A program made the position numbers and the translations under genes. Positions 38,171 to 51,025 of a stretch of DNA of 64,000 nt are shown in pieces. Every line of letters begins with the position of its first letter. Within the stretch, counting starts at the first letter, position 1. Source of the DNA: Gloeopeniophorella convolvens (taxonomy: Eukaryota > Basidiomycota > Agaricomycetes > Russulales); contig WTXD01000002.1 in the NCBI GenBank assembly GCA_022496205.1, forward strand, positions 930,001 through 994,000, in the 5' to 3' direction. The notes beneath the pieces are model-generated. The model searched no databases. It saw only the letters and a program-made list of their open reading frames with translations, and had not been told where the DNA came from.

Positions 38171-40324
38171 ATGCTTCGTCGCGCTGCCCTCCGCTTCACT
38201 CCCTCAACCCACCGCGCCTTTGCGCAGAGGTCTGCCTCCACAAAGGTACGTGTTCGCGCGTGTCACGCACGAATACCACCTCAGACGCGTCGCAGACCTT
38301 GAAGGAGACCCTTCAAGAGGTCATCCCCGCAAAGCAGGAACAACTCAAAAAGCTAGTATGTTCAGTCCCCATTTGGTCTGTCCTCTAACCCTCACCGCCC
38401 ATTTAGAAAGCGGAGCACTCGCAGACCGTCATCGGCGATGTCAAGGTTGAGAACCTCATTGGAGGCATGCGTGGTCTCAAGTCGATGCTCTGGGAGGCGT
38501 CCGTGTTGGACCCGAACGAGGCGCGCTTTTTCTCTCGGCACTCGACCCCAGAACTGATCGTGATGTGCAGGGCATCCGCTTTCACGGCCTGAGCATTCCC
38601 GACTGCCAGCAACAGCTCCCTGCTGCGCCGGGCGGCAAAGAGATCATTGCTGAGAGCATGCTCTGGTTGCTCCTCACGGGAAGGGTCCCCACCGAAGCGG
38701 AGACGCGCCAACTTTCACGCGAACTCGCCGAGAAGGGCGACCTTCCCGCCTACGTCGAGAAACTCATCGATGGGTCAGTTCTGGCCGCCTTCGTGCCTTT
38801 CGTGACCTAAACTCCGATGGCGGTTAGACTTTCTCCCACTATGCACCCGATGACGCAGCTTGGCATCGGTGTCGCGGCGCTCAACCACGACAGCGTGTTC
38901 CAGAAGGCGTACGAGACCGGGATCAAGAAGGCCGATTACTGGACCTACACTCTGGAGGACTGCCTCACGCTCATTGCGCGGCTGCCGGCTCTCGCGGCGC
39001 GCATCTACAGGAACGTGTACCAGCAGGGTGTCGTTGCCCCCGCTATTGACAAGGACTTGGACCTTGTTGGCAATTACTCGGCGCTCATGGGTTATGGTGA
39101 CAACAAGGACTTGACGGAGTACCTTCGCTTGTACATCTCCATTCACGGCGACCACGAGGGCGGCAACGCGTCTGCGCACACCGCACGTACGTCTTCATTG
39201 TGTATGGCATCTTGCGCTCTTTGTGAACGCGCGTCTGGCAGACCTCGTCGGCTCGACATTGGCGGACCCGTATTTGTCGTACTCGGCGGCTCTATTCGCG
39301 TTAGCTGGCCCCTTGCACGGGTAAGTTGCCATGGCTAGCCCCATCGCCATCGCTGTCTCAAACTACCGTACCTTCAGTTTGGCCAACCAGGAAGTTTTGC
39401 GCTGGCAGCTGGCCATGCAAAAAGAGCTCGGTGACAACATCACTCACGAGAATATCAAGGACTACCTCTGGAAGACCCTGAAGAGCGGTCAGGTTGTGCC
39501 TGGGTCGGTTTCCCATGTTCATTTCGGGGGCGCTCGAACTGAATGATTGTCAGTTACGGTCACGGCGTCCTGCGCAAGTCCGACCCGCGGTTCATTGCGC
39601 TCCAGGAGTTCTGCGACAGTCGGCCAGAGCTGCTCAAGAGCTCGACCATTCAGTTGGTCAAGAAGGCGAGTTCCCCCAACAATGTTGCCTTTTTTGCGCG
39701 CCGCTGATTTGCGACGCGGTCCAGACCTACGAGGTAGCACCGGGTGTTCTGACCGAGCACGGCAAGGTGCGCGCGACAACTCTGAAACGGCGTGCCGTCG
39801 GTTGACTTTGGGTTTGACAGACAAAGAACCCGTGGCCGAACGTGGACGCCACTTCTGGTTGGTTCAATTCAGTAAAACCTTCCCCCATTCGCTGATAATA
39901 ATATCCCCTCCACAGGATGCGTGCTGTACCACTACGGCCTCACAGAGTTCAAGGTATCGTGACGCTCATACACCGGTTTCCGGAGCCAGCTGACCGCGGG
40001 CACCTTGCTCAAAGTACTACACCGTCATCTTCGGTGTCTCCCGCGGTGCGTGCTGTCCTTGTGCCAATCTGCTGGGCACGGAAACTGACATTCCGCGATT
40101 GCAGCACTGGGCGCGTTGACGCAGCTCGTTTGGGCGCGCGGTACGTCGTGTGGTTGGCCGGTTTACTGTTTCTTCTGACCCTATAATACCAGCTCTTGGG
40201 CTTCCCTTGGAGCGGCCAAAGTGTAAGTCTTACCAGAGCCACGGGTAGTGGAACAACGTATTGACAGACGCCCGTAGCCCTCTCTATGGATGCTCTTCAA
40301 TCCATCATCGACAAGAACGCGTGA
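38171..40324 (+). CDS. CIT1: Citrate synthase, mitochondrial
   Basis: Condenses acetyl-CoA and oxaloacetate to citrate, the first step of the TCA cycle. Fifteen exons from 38171-38245 to 40278-40324 give 462 residues. The N-terminus [20 protein letters not shown] is a clear presequence. Conserved parts: [72 protein letters not shown] (first catalytic His), [15 protein letters not shown] (second His), [20 protein letters not shown] and NVDATSGCVL (catalytic Asp). It ends [20 protein letters not shown]. Two introns are GC-AG (38521-38570 and 39666-39724). The last intron uses the acceptor at 40277; a nearer AG breaks the frame. Confidence 0.97.
38521..38570 (+). other. GC-AG intron in citrate synthase with a poor donor
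   Basis: Donor AACGAG|GCGCGC, branch-like AACTGATCG, acceptor ATGTGCAG, 50 nt. The length is not a multiple of three. The join yields the conserved [15 protein letters not shown]. Confidence 0.8.
39666..39724 (+). other. Second GC-AG intron in citrate synthase
   Basis: Donor AAGAAG|GCGAGT, branch-like GCTGATTT, acceptor GGTCCAG, 59 nt. The join yields [19 protein letters not shown]. Confidence 0.85.
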
Positions 40325-40649
40325 TGCCGCTTGTTAGCATGCCTATATGTTTCATGATATTCAATGAAAAGCGTGCTTCATTTCTGTTCGGTCAGTGAGT
40401 ACAGGAGATGGGTATTCCATTTGGAGATTATCACTCCTTAACTATCATCACCGCGAAGGCGTCTAGAGACAAGCGATCTCAACGGGCCTCCACGCGAATC
40501 AATCATAATAATCGAACAACACAGAAGTTCTTCGACGAAGCCAGACCATACATTTAAAAAGAGTCAGAGGGCAGCAAGGAACAACCAAGGGGAAAAATAT
40601 AAGATAACTGCCACCGAGCGCGAGATGTCCTAAACACTGGAAGCAAGCG
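40325..40649. other. Convergent 3' intergenic region
   Basis: About 325 bp between the stop codons of citrate synthase and the hypothetical gene; presumably two 3' UTRs. Nothing else was seen. Confidence 0.5.
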
Positions 40650-41852
40650 CTAGAACCTTCGGACCGCCTGCTGAGGTTGCTGCTGCTGCGGTGGGGGCGG
40701 CGAACGGGCGGAAAGTCCCATGTTGGGGCCAGGAGGCATTCCAGGACGGGGCTGACCAGGACTAGGCATGTAACCTTGCGGCGGGGGCGCTCCCTGCGGA
40801 CGCTGCTGGGGGTAGCCTTGCGGCGGCGGGCGGTTCTGGGGCGGCGGCATGCCTGCTTGTGGGGGAGGCGGCCCACGCTGCTGCTGCATCTGGGGTGACG
40901 GTTGCTGCTGCGGTATCGCGCCAGGGTCACGCAGCGAGACGGGGGCAGGTCGGCTGTTCGGTCCGGGTCCTGGGCTGCCAGCAGGCATGGGCATGGGCGC
41001 GGGGGGCTGTGGGCCCTTCTCTGCAGCCTTGATGATCTCGTCGCTGCAATGAGAGCACGTGAGCAGGCCGAATGGGCAAGTAGAAGGTATGCTCACTCGA
41101 GGAGGTTCAGGGCTGCGCAGAGAACAACCCACTCGACGCAGTCCTCGTTGCCTTCCCCAAGGGTCTGCCAGACCGCCTTCTCATCGGGAGTCTTGCCGGA
41201 GATCGTGATGCGCGTGCCGCCGCCATTGGGGCCGGGAGGGTTTTTCTGTATCTTGCCAAACTCGATGCGCTTGGGGGTATGTTATGGCCAGCATAGGCAA
41301 AGTAGAACATGCTCCAAAAGAGGGCATTGGGGTTGGGTTTGGATATTTGAAAGAGGGGAAGGTCGGGCGAGTCGGGGGACGGGAGGGAGAGTTTGTAGAT
41401 GGGGGAGATGACACCGGTGTTGGTGATAGACCACTTGAGGTTGCGGGAGGCCTCGCAGCGGACCACGCGAGCGGCGGCGCCGTGGGCGGAGCCATGTCCA
41501 GGGTCCGAGGCCGAGGCTTTGGCGGGAGCGTTGGGGCGCGGGGGGAAGAGCTTGGCAACGCAGAGGTCGCCCTGGGGAGAGGGAGTCAAGAGATAATTCT
41601 CGGAGTTCTAAAGAGGACGGGGGCGGGTGAGGCGGCGGAGAAGAGGAGAAAGCGGCGGGCGTACAAAGTTTGTGTGGAGATAGGAATAGAGGATGTTGGA
41701 GGGCTGTCCTAGAGAAGGAAGGGGGCTGCTTGAGAGGGACAGAAGAGCGGGAGAGAACGGGAGTTACCGTGCGGGGTGACGATGAGGGTCGGGAGGTGGT
41801 TGGGTATTGGGGGATGGGTCGGCGAGGTGTAGACCGCGTAGATGGCCGCCAT
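40650..41852 (-). CDS. Uncharacterised protein with Gln/Pro-rich tail, one apparent frame break
   Basis: Four exons (41852-41768, 41708-41665, 41598-41097, 41043-40650). The start reads MAAIYAVYTSPTHPPIPNHL, then APAKASASDPGHG, LKWSITNTGVISPIYKLSLP and FWSMFYFAYAGHNIPP. In a second frame the text continues KRIEFGKIQKNPPGPNGGGT, EKAVWQTLGEGNEDCVEWVV and DEIIKAAEKGPQ, then a Pro/Gln/Gly-rich tail ending QQAVRRF. The two frames meet at a run of five C (minus strand, 41272-41276), where one more C would join them (about 341 residues). No splice solution keeps both halves. I recognise no named domain. The gene may be intact with a sequencing error, or broken. Confidence 0.7.
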
Positions 41853-42018
41853 GTCGGGGAGAGGGGCAGCGCAACAGCCCAGCTCGTCCCCGTCCTATTA
41901 ATATTATGTATTCAATCTTATTTTATTTATTTACGCGCGCAACACGCGGTTCTCGTCACGCGCCACTCGTTGTCACGTACCCTCATCGATATTCGCTCCT
42001 CGTCCGCAACCATCCGCC

Positions 42019-44501
42019 ATGAAAAGCTTCAAGAAATCCCTCGTACGTGTCCCTTCGCTGTCCCCGTCGCCGTTTCCCTCATCCTCCCACCCGCCAGCTC
42101 CGCGGAAAGGACTCTAGCTCGTCCAAAAACAAACCCACCCAACCGGCTTCAACACCATCCTCCGCCTCCTCGTCCTCATCATCACTACCCTCCCAGCCGT
42201 CAGCCTCCGTACCCGCCTCTCTCCCCAATAATGCCGGTCCCAACGGGAGCAATCACTCGCTTCCCTCCCAGCCTGCTCCCCAGTCCGCGCGCGCATCCGC
42301 CCAGGCGGCACCCCCTCAGGACCGTAGGATAGCCGTCGACAGGGCATCTCCCGCTCCGCCCATCGTCGTCGTCAGTCCAGACAACTCGGATCAGTCGCCG
42401 CGGAATAGCGGCTACGGCTCCCCTGAGCGCCTCTCCCTTGGGCTCGAACCGGGCGGGTCAGCCACCCCCCCTCGCGCGAACGCGCTGAACCGCCTCCGCG
42501 GTCCCAAAGATACCATCCCTATCGTCGGTAAGCCGCCGAGGAAGCAGCGCAGCAGTCGCTTTGTCGTCACCGAGAAAGTCGAGATCGAGCGCCTCCCTCC
42601 CTTCATGGGTCTGTTCTCTCGCTTTTCCACCTACACCGCAATCATCTCACGATCGCCCAGAAACCCCGCCGAGCGAGCGTCCTCAACTATTTATTCGGAA
42701 GCTGCATCAATGCCACGTTCTTTTTGACTTTAACGATGCCAGTTCCGAGCTCAAAGGCAAGCAGATCAAAGCACAGACCTTGCACGAAATGTTAGAGTAC
42801 ATCACCACCCAGCGTGGTGTTATTTCAGAGAACGTATACCCCGAGGTGGTCAAGATGGTGGGCGTCATCGCAGCCTCTCCTCGGTTTCCCACTGACTGTC
42901 CCGCTAAGTTTGCAACCAACCTCTTCCGATCCATACCCCCTCCCGTGAATCCCACGGGCGATGCATTTGACCCAGAAGAAGATGAGCCCGTGCTCGAACT
43001 TGCCTGGCCTCATTTGAAAATCGTCTACGAGTTCTTCCTTCGCTTTGTCGAGAGTCCGGATTTCAACACCAACCTCGCCAAGCGCTACATTGACCAGACC
43101 TTTGTCCTAAACCTGCTTGAGCTCTTCGACTCGGAGGATCCTCGCGAGCGTGACTTTTTGAAGACTACCTTGCACCGGATATACGGCAAGTTCCTTAACC
43201 TTCGTGCCCCCATTCGGCGCTCCATCAACAACGTGTTTTACCACTTTATCTATGAAACCGAACGGCATAATGGCATCGCCGAGCTTCTGGAAATCCTGGG
43301 TTCCATCATCAATGGCTTTGCGCTGCCGCTCAAGGAGGAGCACAAGACCTTCTTGATGCGCGTGCTCATCCCGCTCCACAAAGTCAAGAGCCTGTCGATG
43401 TATCACCCTCAGCTTGCGTACTGCGTCGTCCAGTTCCTCGAAAAGGATGGCGCTCTGGCGGAGGAGGTTGTCCTTGGATTGCTAAGGTACTGGCCCAAGG
43501 TGAACTCGCCCAAGGAAGTTATGTTCCTGAGCGAAGTGGAGGAGATTATGGACGTGATCGACCCGGCCGAGTTCCAGAAGATCCAAGTGCCGCTCTTCCA
43601 ACAGCTCGCACGATGCATCAACAGCCAGCACTTCCAGGTCGCGGAGCGCGCGCTGTACTACTGGAACAACGAGTATGTCGTCAACCTGATGAGCGATAAC
43701 ATGACCGTCATCCTGCCGATTGTGTTCCCTGCTCTGTACCAAAATTCAAAATCACATTGGAATCGGTGAGCGCCGATCCCGTGGCGTCCTGCGCCCTGCG
43801 ACTCACCACTTTCCTCAGTACAATACATGGAATGGTGTATAATGCCCTCAAACTATTCATGGAACTCAATCCGGACTTGTTTGATGAGACCATGCAGAAC
43901 TACAAGCAGCGGAGGATCGAGTATGTAATGCCTAAGGACGCTGTAGCGGCGTTGAGATCTGATTCGAACTCCCAGCGAACGGCAACATGCCGTGGATCGA
44001 TACGAAGGATGGAAGAAGCTCAGGGCGAAGGCAATTGAGAACTCCAACGGCCATCTGCCAGAAGGCTTTGCCGAGGATGAGCCCCAGCCGCCGCCGCCTC
44101 CGCCCGCCGATGACGGCGACGTCGTCGACCTCGCAATGGACCTCAATGCTGTGTCTATTGACGCCGAAGTGCAACACGAGCTGGACGATAGTGGCATCGA
44201 GCGAGTGCCTACTGCGGACCCTGGACTCGATGTAAGTAGAAGGCTCCAGAAAGATGTCGTCGATTCCGCGGTTCGCTGATACGCCTGTGCAGCGACCGCT
44301 TCCAGAGGTGGGTGGCACCCTAGAGCAGACGCCTCTGGGCTCTGGAGCTCACGTACGCAGGAGAAGCGTCTTGCCAGGTGAGGGAGGAGGCGGTGCGATC
44401 TGCGAGCGATAGCTGACGCGGGGACAGTTGACCCGACTGTGCTGCGTGACCTGCAGGCGCACCGCAGTCTAGATGACGGACTCGCACCAAGGGCAGGGTA
44501 G
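42019..44501 (+). CDS. RTS1: Protein phosphatase 2A regulatory B' (B56) subunit
   Basis: Targets PP2A to substrates in stress, cell-cycle and centromere control. Seven exons (42019-42042, 42098-42608, 42661-43765, 43819-43920, 43976-44231, 44293-44377, 44428-44501) give 718 residues. A Ser/Pro-rich N-terminal extension of about 180 residues precedes the B56 HEAT-like core: [120 protein letters not shown] and [20 protein letters not shown]. The first exon codes for eight residues (MKSFKKSL). The tail is acidic and Pro-rich. The gene starts 166 bp from the divergent hypothetical gene. Confidence 0.96.
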
Positions 44502-44664
44502 ACGAGTGTTCTGTGTGTTGTGGGATACGAGGAGCGACTGTACACTATTCGACACGAACGAGTGCGTACATGGATCTTTAAGAATGATACGGCGAATTGC
44601 GTCAGGCGGCGGGAACATGAAACACGTGGTGATGAGATAAGCAAGGACGCATCGTGGATCGTGT

Positions 44665-44699
44665 GGAACGTCAAAGAAGGCTCTGGAATACCGCCGAAG
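44665..44699 (+). promoter_or_regulatory. Step-type heat-shock element upstream of HSP70
   Basis: GAA triplets lie at 44666, 44676, 44686 and 44696, exactly 10 bp apart, forming four nGAAn units in the same direction. Yeast HSF1 is known to bind such step-type elements, in which same-direction units are separated by 5 bp. It lies about 85-115 bp before the ATG, just upstream of the TATA box. Confidence 0.75.
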
Positions 44700-44718
44700 G
44701 AAAATCGGCACAGTCAAG

Positions 44719-44726
44719 TATAAAAA
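44719..44726 (+). promoter_or_regulatory. TATA box of HSP70
   Basis: TATAAAAA begins 62 bp before the start codon and 20 bp after the heat-shock element. This is the normal arrangement for a heat-inducible promoter. Confidence 0.7.
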
Positions 44727-44780
44727 CCTGCGTCTACCCCAACCCTTACCCATCTTCATCCCTCTCACTCACCATCTACA

Positions 44781-47038
<2,258 letters not shown>

Positions 47039-47274
47039 GGGATTGCGTTGCTTATCGTTGTATCCAGTACCCGTTTGGACTTGCTTGCTAGCATCAAAAG
47101 TAATGGCGCAGGTGTAAGGTAGTAGCCGCATATGTCTAGAATCTCATCATCCCATCGCATCTTCATTTCTACGATTCCGCGGGAGTACAACTGGTTGTGG
47201 CATACTAAGCTACTGTAAAGGGCAGGAAAATGAACGACAATGTGACGGTGTCGCGTTTGCGGAGCCTTCGTGAA

Positions 47275-50200
47275 TCAGCTTGTCACGGTAGACTTCAAGA
47301 CGCCGGCTTTGACAGAGCCCCCAGCGACGGGGCGAGACAGTTTGTTCGCGCCTGCCAATACGTCGATTAGAGCTCTGCAGGCAGATCTGTGACAGCGACT
47401 GGAGCTTACCGCTCTGTACGACAAACTGAGCACTTGCAAACCCATCCAGGTTGGGGTTGCCTATCGATTCCCGGTCAACACTGGGAAAAATCTGGCGCCG
47501 ACTGTCGCTCACTGATGTTGTTCATTGCGTAGTATGTAGCTGTCAGCGTAGATGGGCTGACATTCAGCAAGAAGAAGCCTCGGTAGGACCCCTCGCTCCA
47601 CTGCAGGTCTGTGTTGGCCGCCACGAGCCCCTGCGAGATTACGTCGGCCGCATCGGGCGTTATGCCAGTGCCGAAGGAGGACCCCGAGGTGACCGCCGTG
47701 CCAGCGAACTCGACGCCCAGGCCGCCCTTTCCCGTCACAGGGTCATAGCTAACATATACTTAGCTGCTTATTCGATATCCGGCAGAAGGGGGTCTTACTT
47801 GGTTGTATCGTTGGGGTCTAGATTAGTAGGAAGAGTATCAGCCATCGGCGGGGCTCGGACGGGAGAAGAGCTCACGAGCAAGGTCTGACACCCAGTTCGC
47901 GTGGCTGTCGCCGGAGAGGATGACCGTATTGTCGATCTTGTTCTGCTGGATGTGGTCGAGCACGCGCATCCGGGCGGCACGATAGCCATCCCAGGCGTCC
48001 TGTGATATGAACCTTGTGTCAGACAGTGCTGTACTACTACCTGTGATTCTGCAGGGCCTCTCGTACCAAATCGTCTGCAGGGAGATTGCACGTTGAGTGG
48101 TCCACGGTCGTGAGGACAGTGTATTATATGACTGCACTTACAAACACCGCTCTCGTTCAGTTGAGTGAAGACTATCTGTTGTCTGTGTTGAAGGACGGTC
48201 AACTGGTGCTGCTTCCTGCTATTGAGGAGATAGATCGTACCCTACGATGCGCCAGACCGCCCCGCGTTCCTTGGACTCCGAAAGGGCGTCAAAGAACCCT
48301 GCGGAGTTCGTTACTATTGCCCTGTGGCCAACGAGGGTAGATTACGGACACTTTTCTTGAGGGAAGCCCATAAGAGACCGGTTTGCGAATGACGAGATCG
48401 TGTTGACAACTGGGTGGAGCCAGTTGTGAGGTCAGAGAAGATAACCTCTCGTTAGGGTGCCCAATGCCGAGGAACTCACACTCTGCTCAAAGATTGGCGA
48501 TCACATAGCGGCGGAGTCATGATCTACGACGTACCTGTGTTGTAGTAGACCTGCTTATGATCAGCCAGGAACGAGGAAAACCAGCGGTGCGCGGAGTCTA
48601 CTCACATCCGTGAGATCGCGATCGTACTGGCCTGCAATTCGTTCAGTACTTAAGCTCAAGAGCAAGTTCAGTCAGCGTCAATCTTACGGGTGTCGAGCAT
48701 AGTCAAATCCTAAGTGCGTCATCATTGGCCTCGAGTTGGGTGTGGACTGCCGTGGCACGCACCAATAACTTGCCGATCTGGAAGTTCCGCCAGATACGGA
48801 GCTTGTCGTCGGCGTCGACCTGCCTAATCGGCATCCACTCGTGGTATGCGCGAACGGCTGCCAGCTTTCTGTCGGTGAAGCATGCTTTAGATGGGGAGAA
48901 TGAGCATCCTGTGGAAGTGTCGTTTGAATCTGCTGTTCCTGCCTTCCACGAGTTGTCCGCGACCTAAGAGTAGGAGTACTAGTCAGACCTTGGAATTCCA
49001 CTCTCTGACTAGTAAGCGTCGTACTTCATGATCGTCCTGCCAGCACCAAAGGACATGTCAACGACTGGAACCACCCTGGGACTCAAAACCCACCCTGATA
49101 TCGAACGAATAGCTCAGCCATGGGCCATCTCACTTGGCCAGGGGGACACACTCACCAGACTGTGATCCAAGGTGCGTTTTGGTGCGCGAACTGCAAACTC
49201 GCATCGGTTCTGTATTGCGCAAGGCGCTGCCGGTAGTCGAATATAGTTGCAAGCTCGCGCCCGAGCACGGCTCTGCCAATTTTAGCTCTGAGAAGCTATC
49301 AGTCTTTGAAAACAGCCGCCAACGGAACTCTTTACCCATTTCCAAGCGATTCGTATATCTGTATGACAACAATCAATATATGCGGTCCGAGGTAGCGTGC
49401 ACGCACTCACATAGTCGCCGAGGTGAACGAAGAGGTCGGCGGTGGTATTATGAGCAGCGAAACCGTAGGCGTTGAAATAACCTGCTGAAGGTCAGGGAGC
49501 GAAGCGTACATCGGCTACGTGCACAGACCCGCTTGGTACTGTGAGCATGAAAATACGGCTATGGATAAGTTCTTTCCCCCATTAACTTTGTTGGCTGGGG
49601 CTGGATACAATTGATATACGGTTGAATTGAGGGTGTGGCCTTAGGCAGAATATTTGAAACGCACTATCTGGACTTGATAGCGTCCTCGTAACGCCAGTGG
49701 GACTTGTACTCGACGAGTTTGTGCAATCAGCAAAGAAATACCAGTATTTAGTGTCGGGTTTGAGCCCAGTAGCCTCCACCTTGACGGTGAAGTCGACATC
49801 GTACGAGGTGAAGGCTTCGCCAGAGCTGACCGGGTGGCCAGAGAGCGCTGAAGAGGTGAACACTTTGAAAGACACGCAGACCGGGACGCTTTGGTCTGGA
49901 ACGGGAGTCGTGCTATCCGCTACACTGGTTGGTACGGCACGGGTCCAAAGTAGAACTGAGTCGTCAAAGGGGTCGCCCTGAGACTGATGTTGGCACACCA
50001 GGCATGGAAATGTTCATTCATTTACTCACACTTGCAACTGTAAACGAAACGTAAGTGGTATTCTATGGTAGTTGCCATCTCACTCACCGGAATGCGTGAA
50101 TGTCAGTCCACCAGTCCAGACGAAGGGGCTCTGGAGAGTACTATCAGGATGAAACACCAGGTTGGCAAGGCTCAATTACATTGCTGAAGTCTGCGCCGTA

Positions 50201-50455
50201 AAAAGTTGGGTAGTGCTCATCGGTGAAGACTGTAGCATCTCCCATCTGTCGCTTCGCGTGTCCAACATGACGTGCGTGGATTTCACCAGTGTCCCGAGAG
50301 AACTGTTGGAGTTTTAGCCTTCTTCGTGGGTCATGCAAGATGAAGCATGGGCTAAGTACTTCGGGGAGGTCATGAAATGGAGATCGGTAGACCAAGTTAC
50401 GGTCCAAGAGCTTCGTGGCGTACGCCACAGAACACAGGGCGAGGAGTAAAAGCAT
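47275..50455 (-). CDS. phoD: Secreted PhoD-type alkaline phosphatase/phosphodiesterase, 22 exons, one frame break
   Basis: MLLLLALCSVAYA is a signal peptide, so the enzyme is likely secreted or wall-bound and scavenges phosphate. Exons: 50455-50180, 50130-50088, 50037-50030, 49977-49665, 49600-49529, 49481-49411, 49358-49336, 49287-49156, 49036-49025, 48963-48763, 48709-48688, 48631-48606, 48550-48535, 48409-48350, 48298-48241, 48182-48142, 48074-48067, 47999-47876, 47817-47799, 47748-47513, 47460-47410, 47351-47275; about 629 residues. PhoD metal-site motifs: GDPFDDSVLLWTRA, SIAVFSCSQYQAGYFNAYGF, HLGDYIYE, DDHEVADNSW, LDTRQYDRDLTD, NRSLMGFPQEKW and LSGDSHANWVSDLA. All junctions hold frame except between VW (ending 49156) and DDHE (starting 49036), where one base is missing. 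The intron at 48410-48534 is longer than the rest and could hide another tiny exon. Confidence 0.88.
48067..48074 (-). other. Second 8-nt micro-exon of phoD
   Basis: ACGATTTG lies between CCTGCAG and GTACGA. With a preceding T it encodes Tyr-Asp-Leu and links NESGV to DAWDGYRAARMRVL. Confidence 0.7.
50030..50037 (-). other. 8-nt micro-exon of phoD
   Basis: TTGCAAGT is bounded by TTTACAG and GTGAGT. With the preceding G it encodes Val-Ala-Ser, joining FTHS to GDPFDD as expected for the family. Confidence 0.75.
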
Positions 50456-51025
50456 CGTTTTGTCGGGGAAAACCTCGGGGTACGAGCTTAGCCTTTATAA
50501 AGCGATACCACCTCATGGTCGGGAAGCATTTCTTAGCAAGCAAGCAGCCCAGTAGAACGTTGAGACGTCACGTTGGAGACCCGCTGCACCACAGAATCGT
50601 TGTTAGGCACATGGGCGACGTAGAGTATGAGCGGGATCCGAGACACGTTCGACGGGCGATTGGATGGTGGATATGATTCCCAGGATACGTACACGAGAAT
50701 CCATGTTCTAGATGGTGACGAGGTCTGAAAGAAGCCTGCAAACCGTCTGTCAAATGTCGAACGATGTGGAAGACTGAGTGGTGCCCCACTTACCTGCCGT
50801 TATGACAGCACCTGACCATGTTATGTACGGACTTGGCGCGGTGAGCCGCAAACGGAACGCCAACGGAGATCAGGAAAGTAGGGCAGCGCATGATACCGAC
50901 GGCCAGAACGAGTCATAGGTCATACTTCCCGGGATCGGCGAGTAAAAATGTGAGCTTGTGCGTGTAGCAGACCATTGGCAAAGCTAGGATTGTGAGGAAC
51001 TCAAGTACTCATGAGCAAAGCTACA
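50456..51025. other. Upstream region of phoD
   Basis: About 570 bp between two minus-strand genes, holding the phoD promoter and the SPB4 3' end. One CACGTT at 50569-50574 resembles a weak Pho4 site, but a single hexamer is not evidence of regulation. Confidence 0.4.

Noticed and set aside
43853..44674. 273-residue minus-strand frame opposite the B56 3' exons
   Set aside because: Shadow of the coding strand with Ser/Arg bias and no motif.
50569..50574. CACGTT as a Pho4-like site upstream of phoD
   Set aside because: A single hexamer is expected by chance in 570 bp; no second site or conservation is available.
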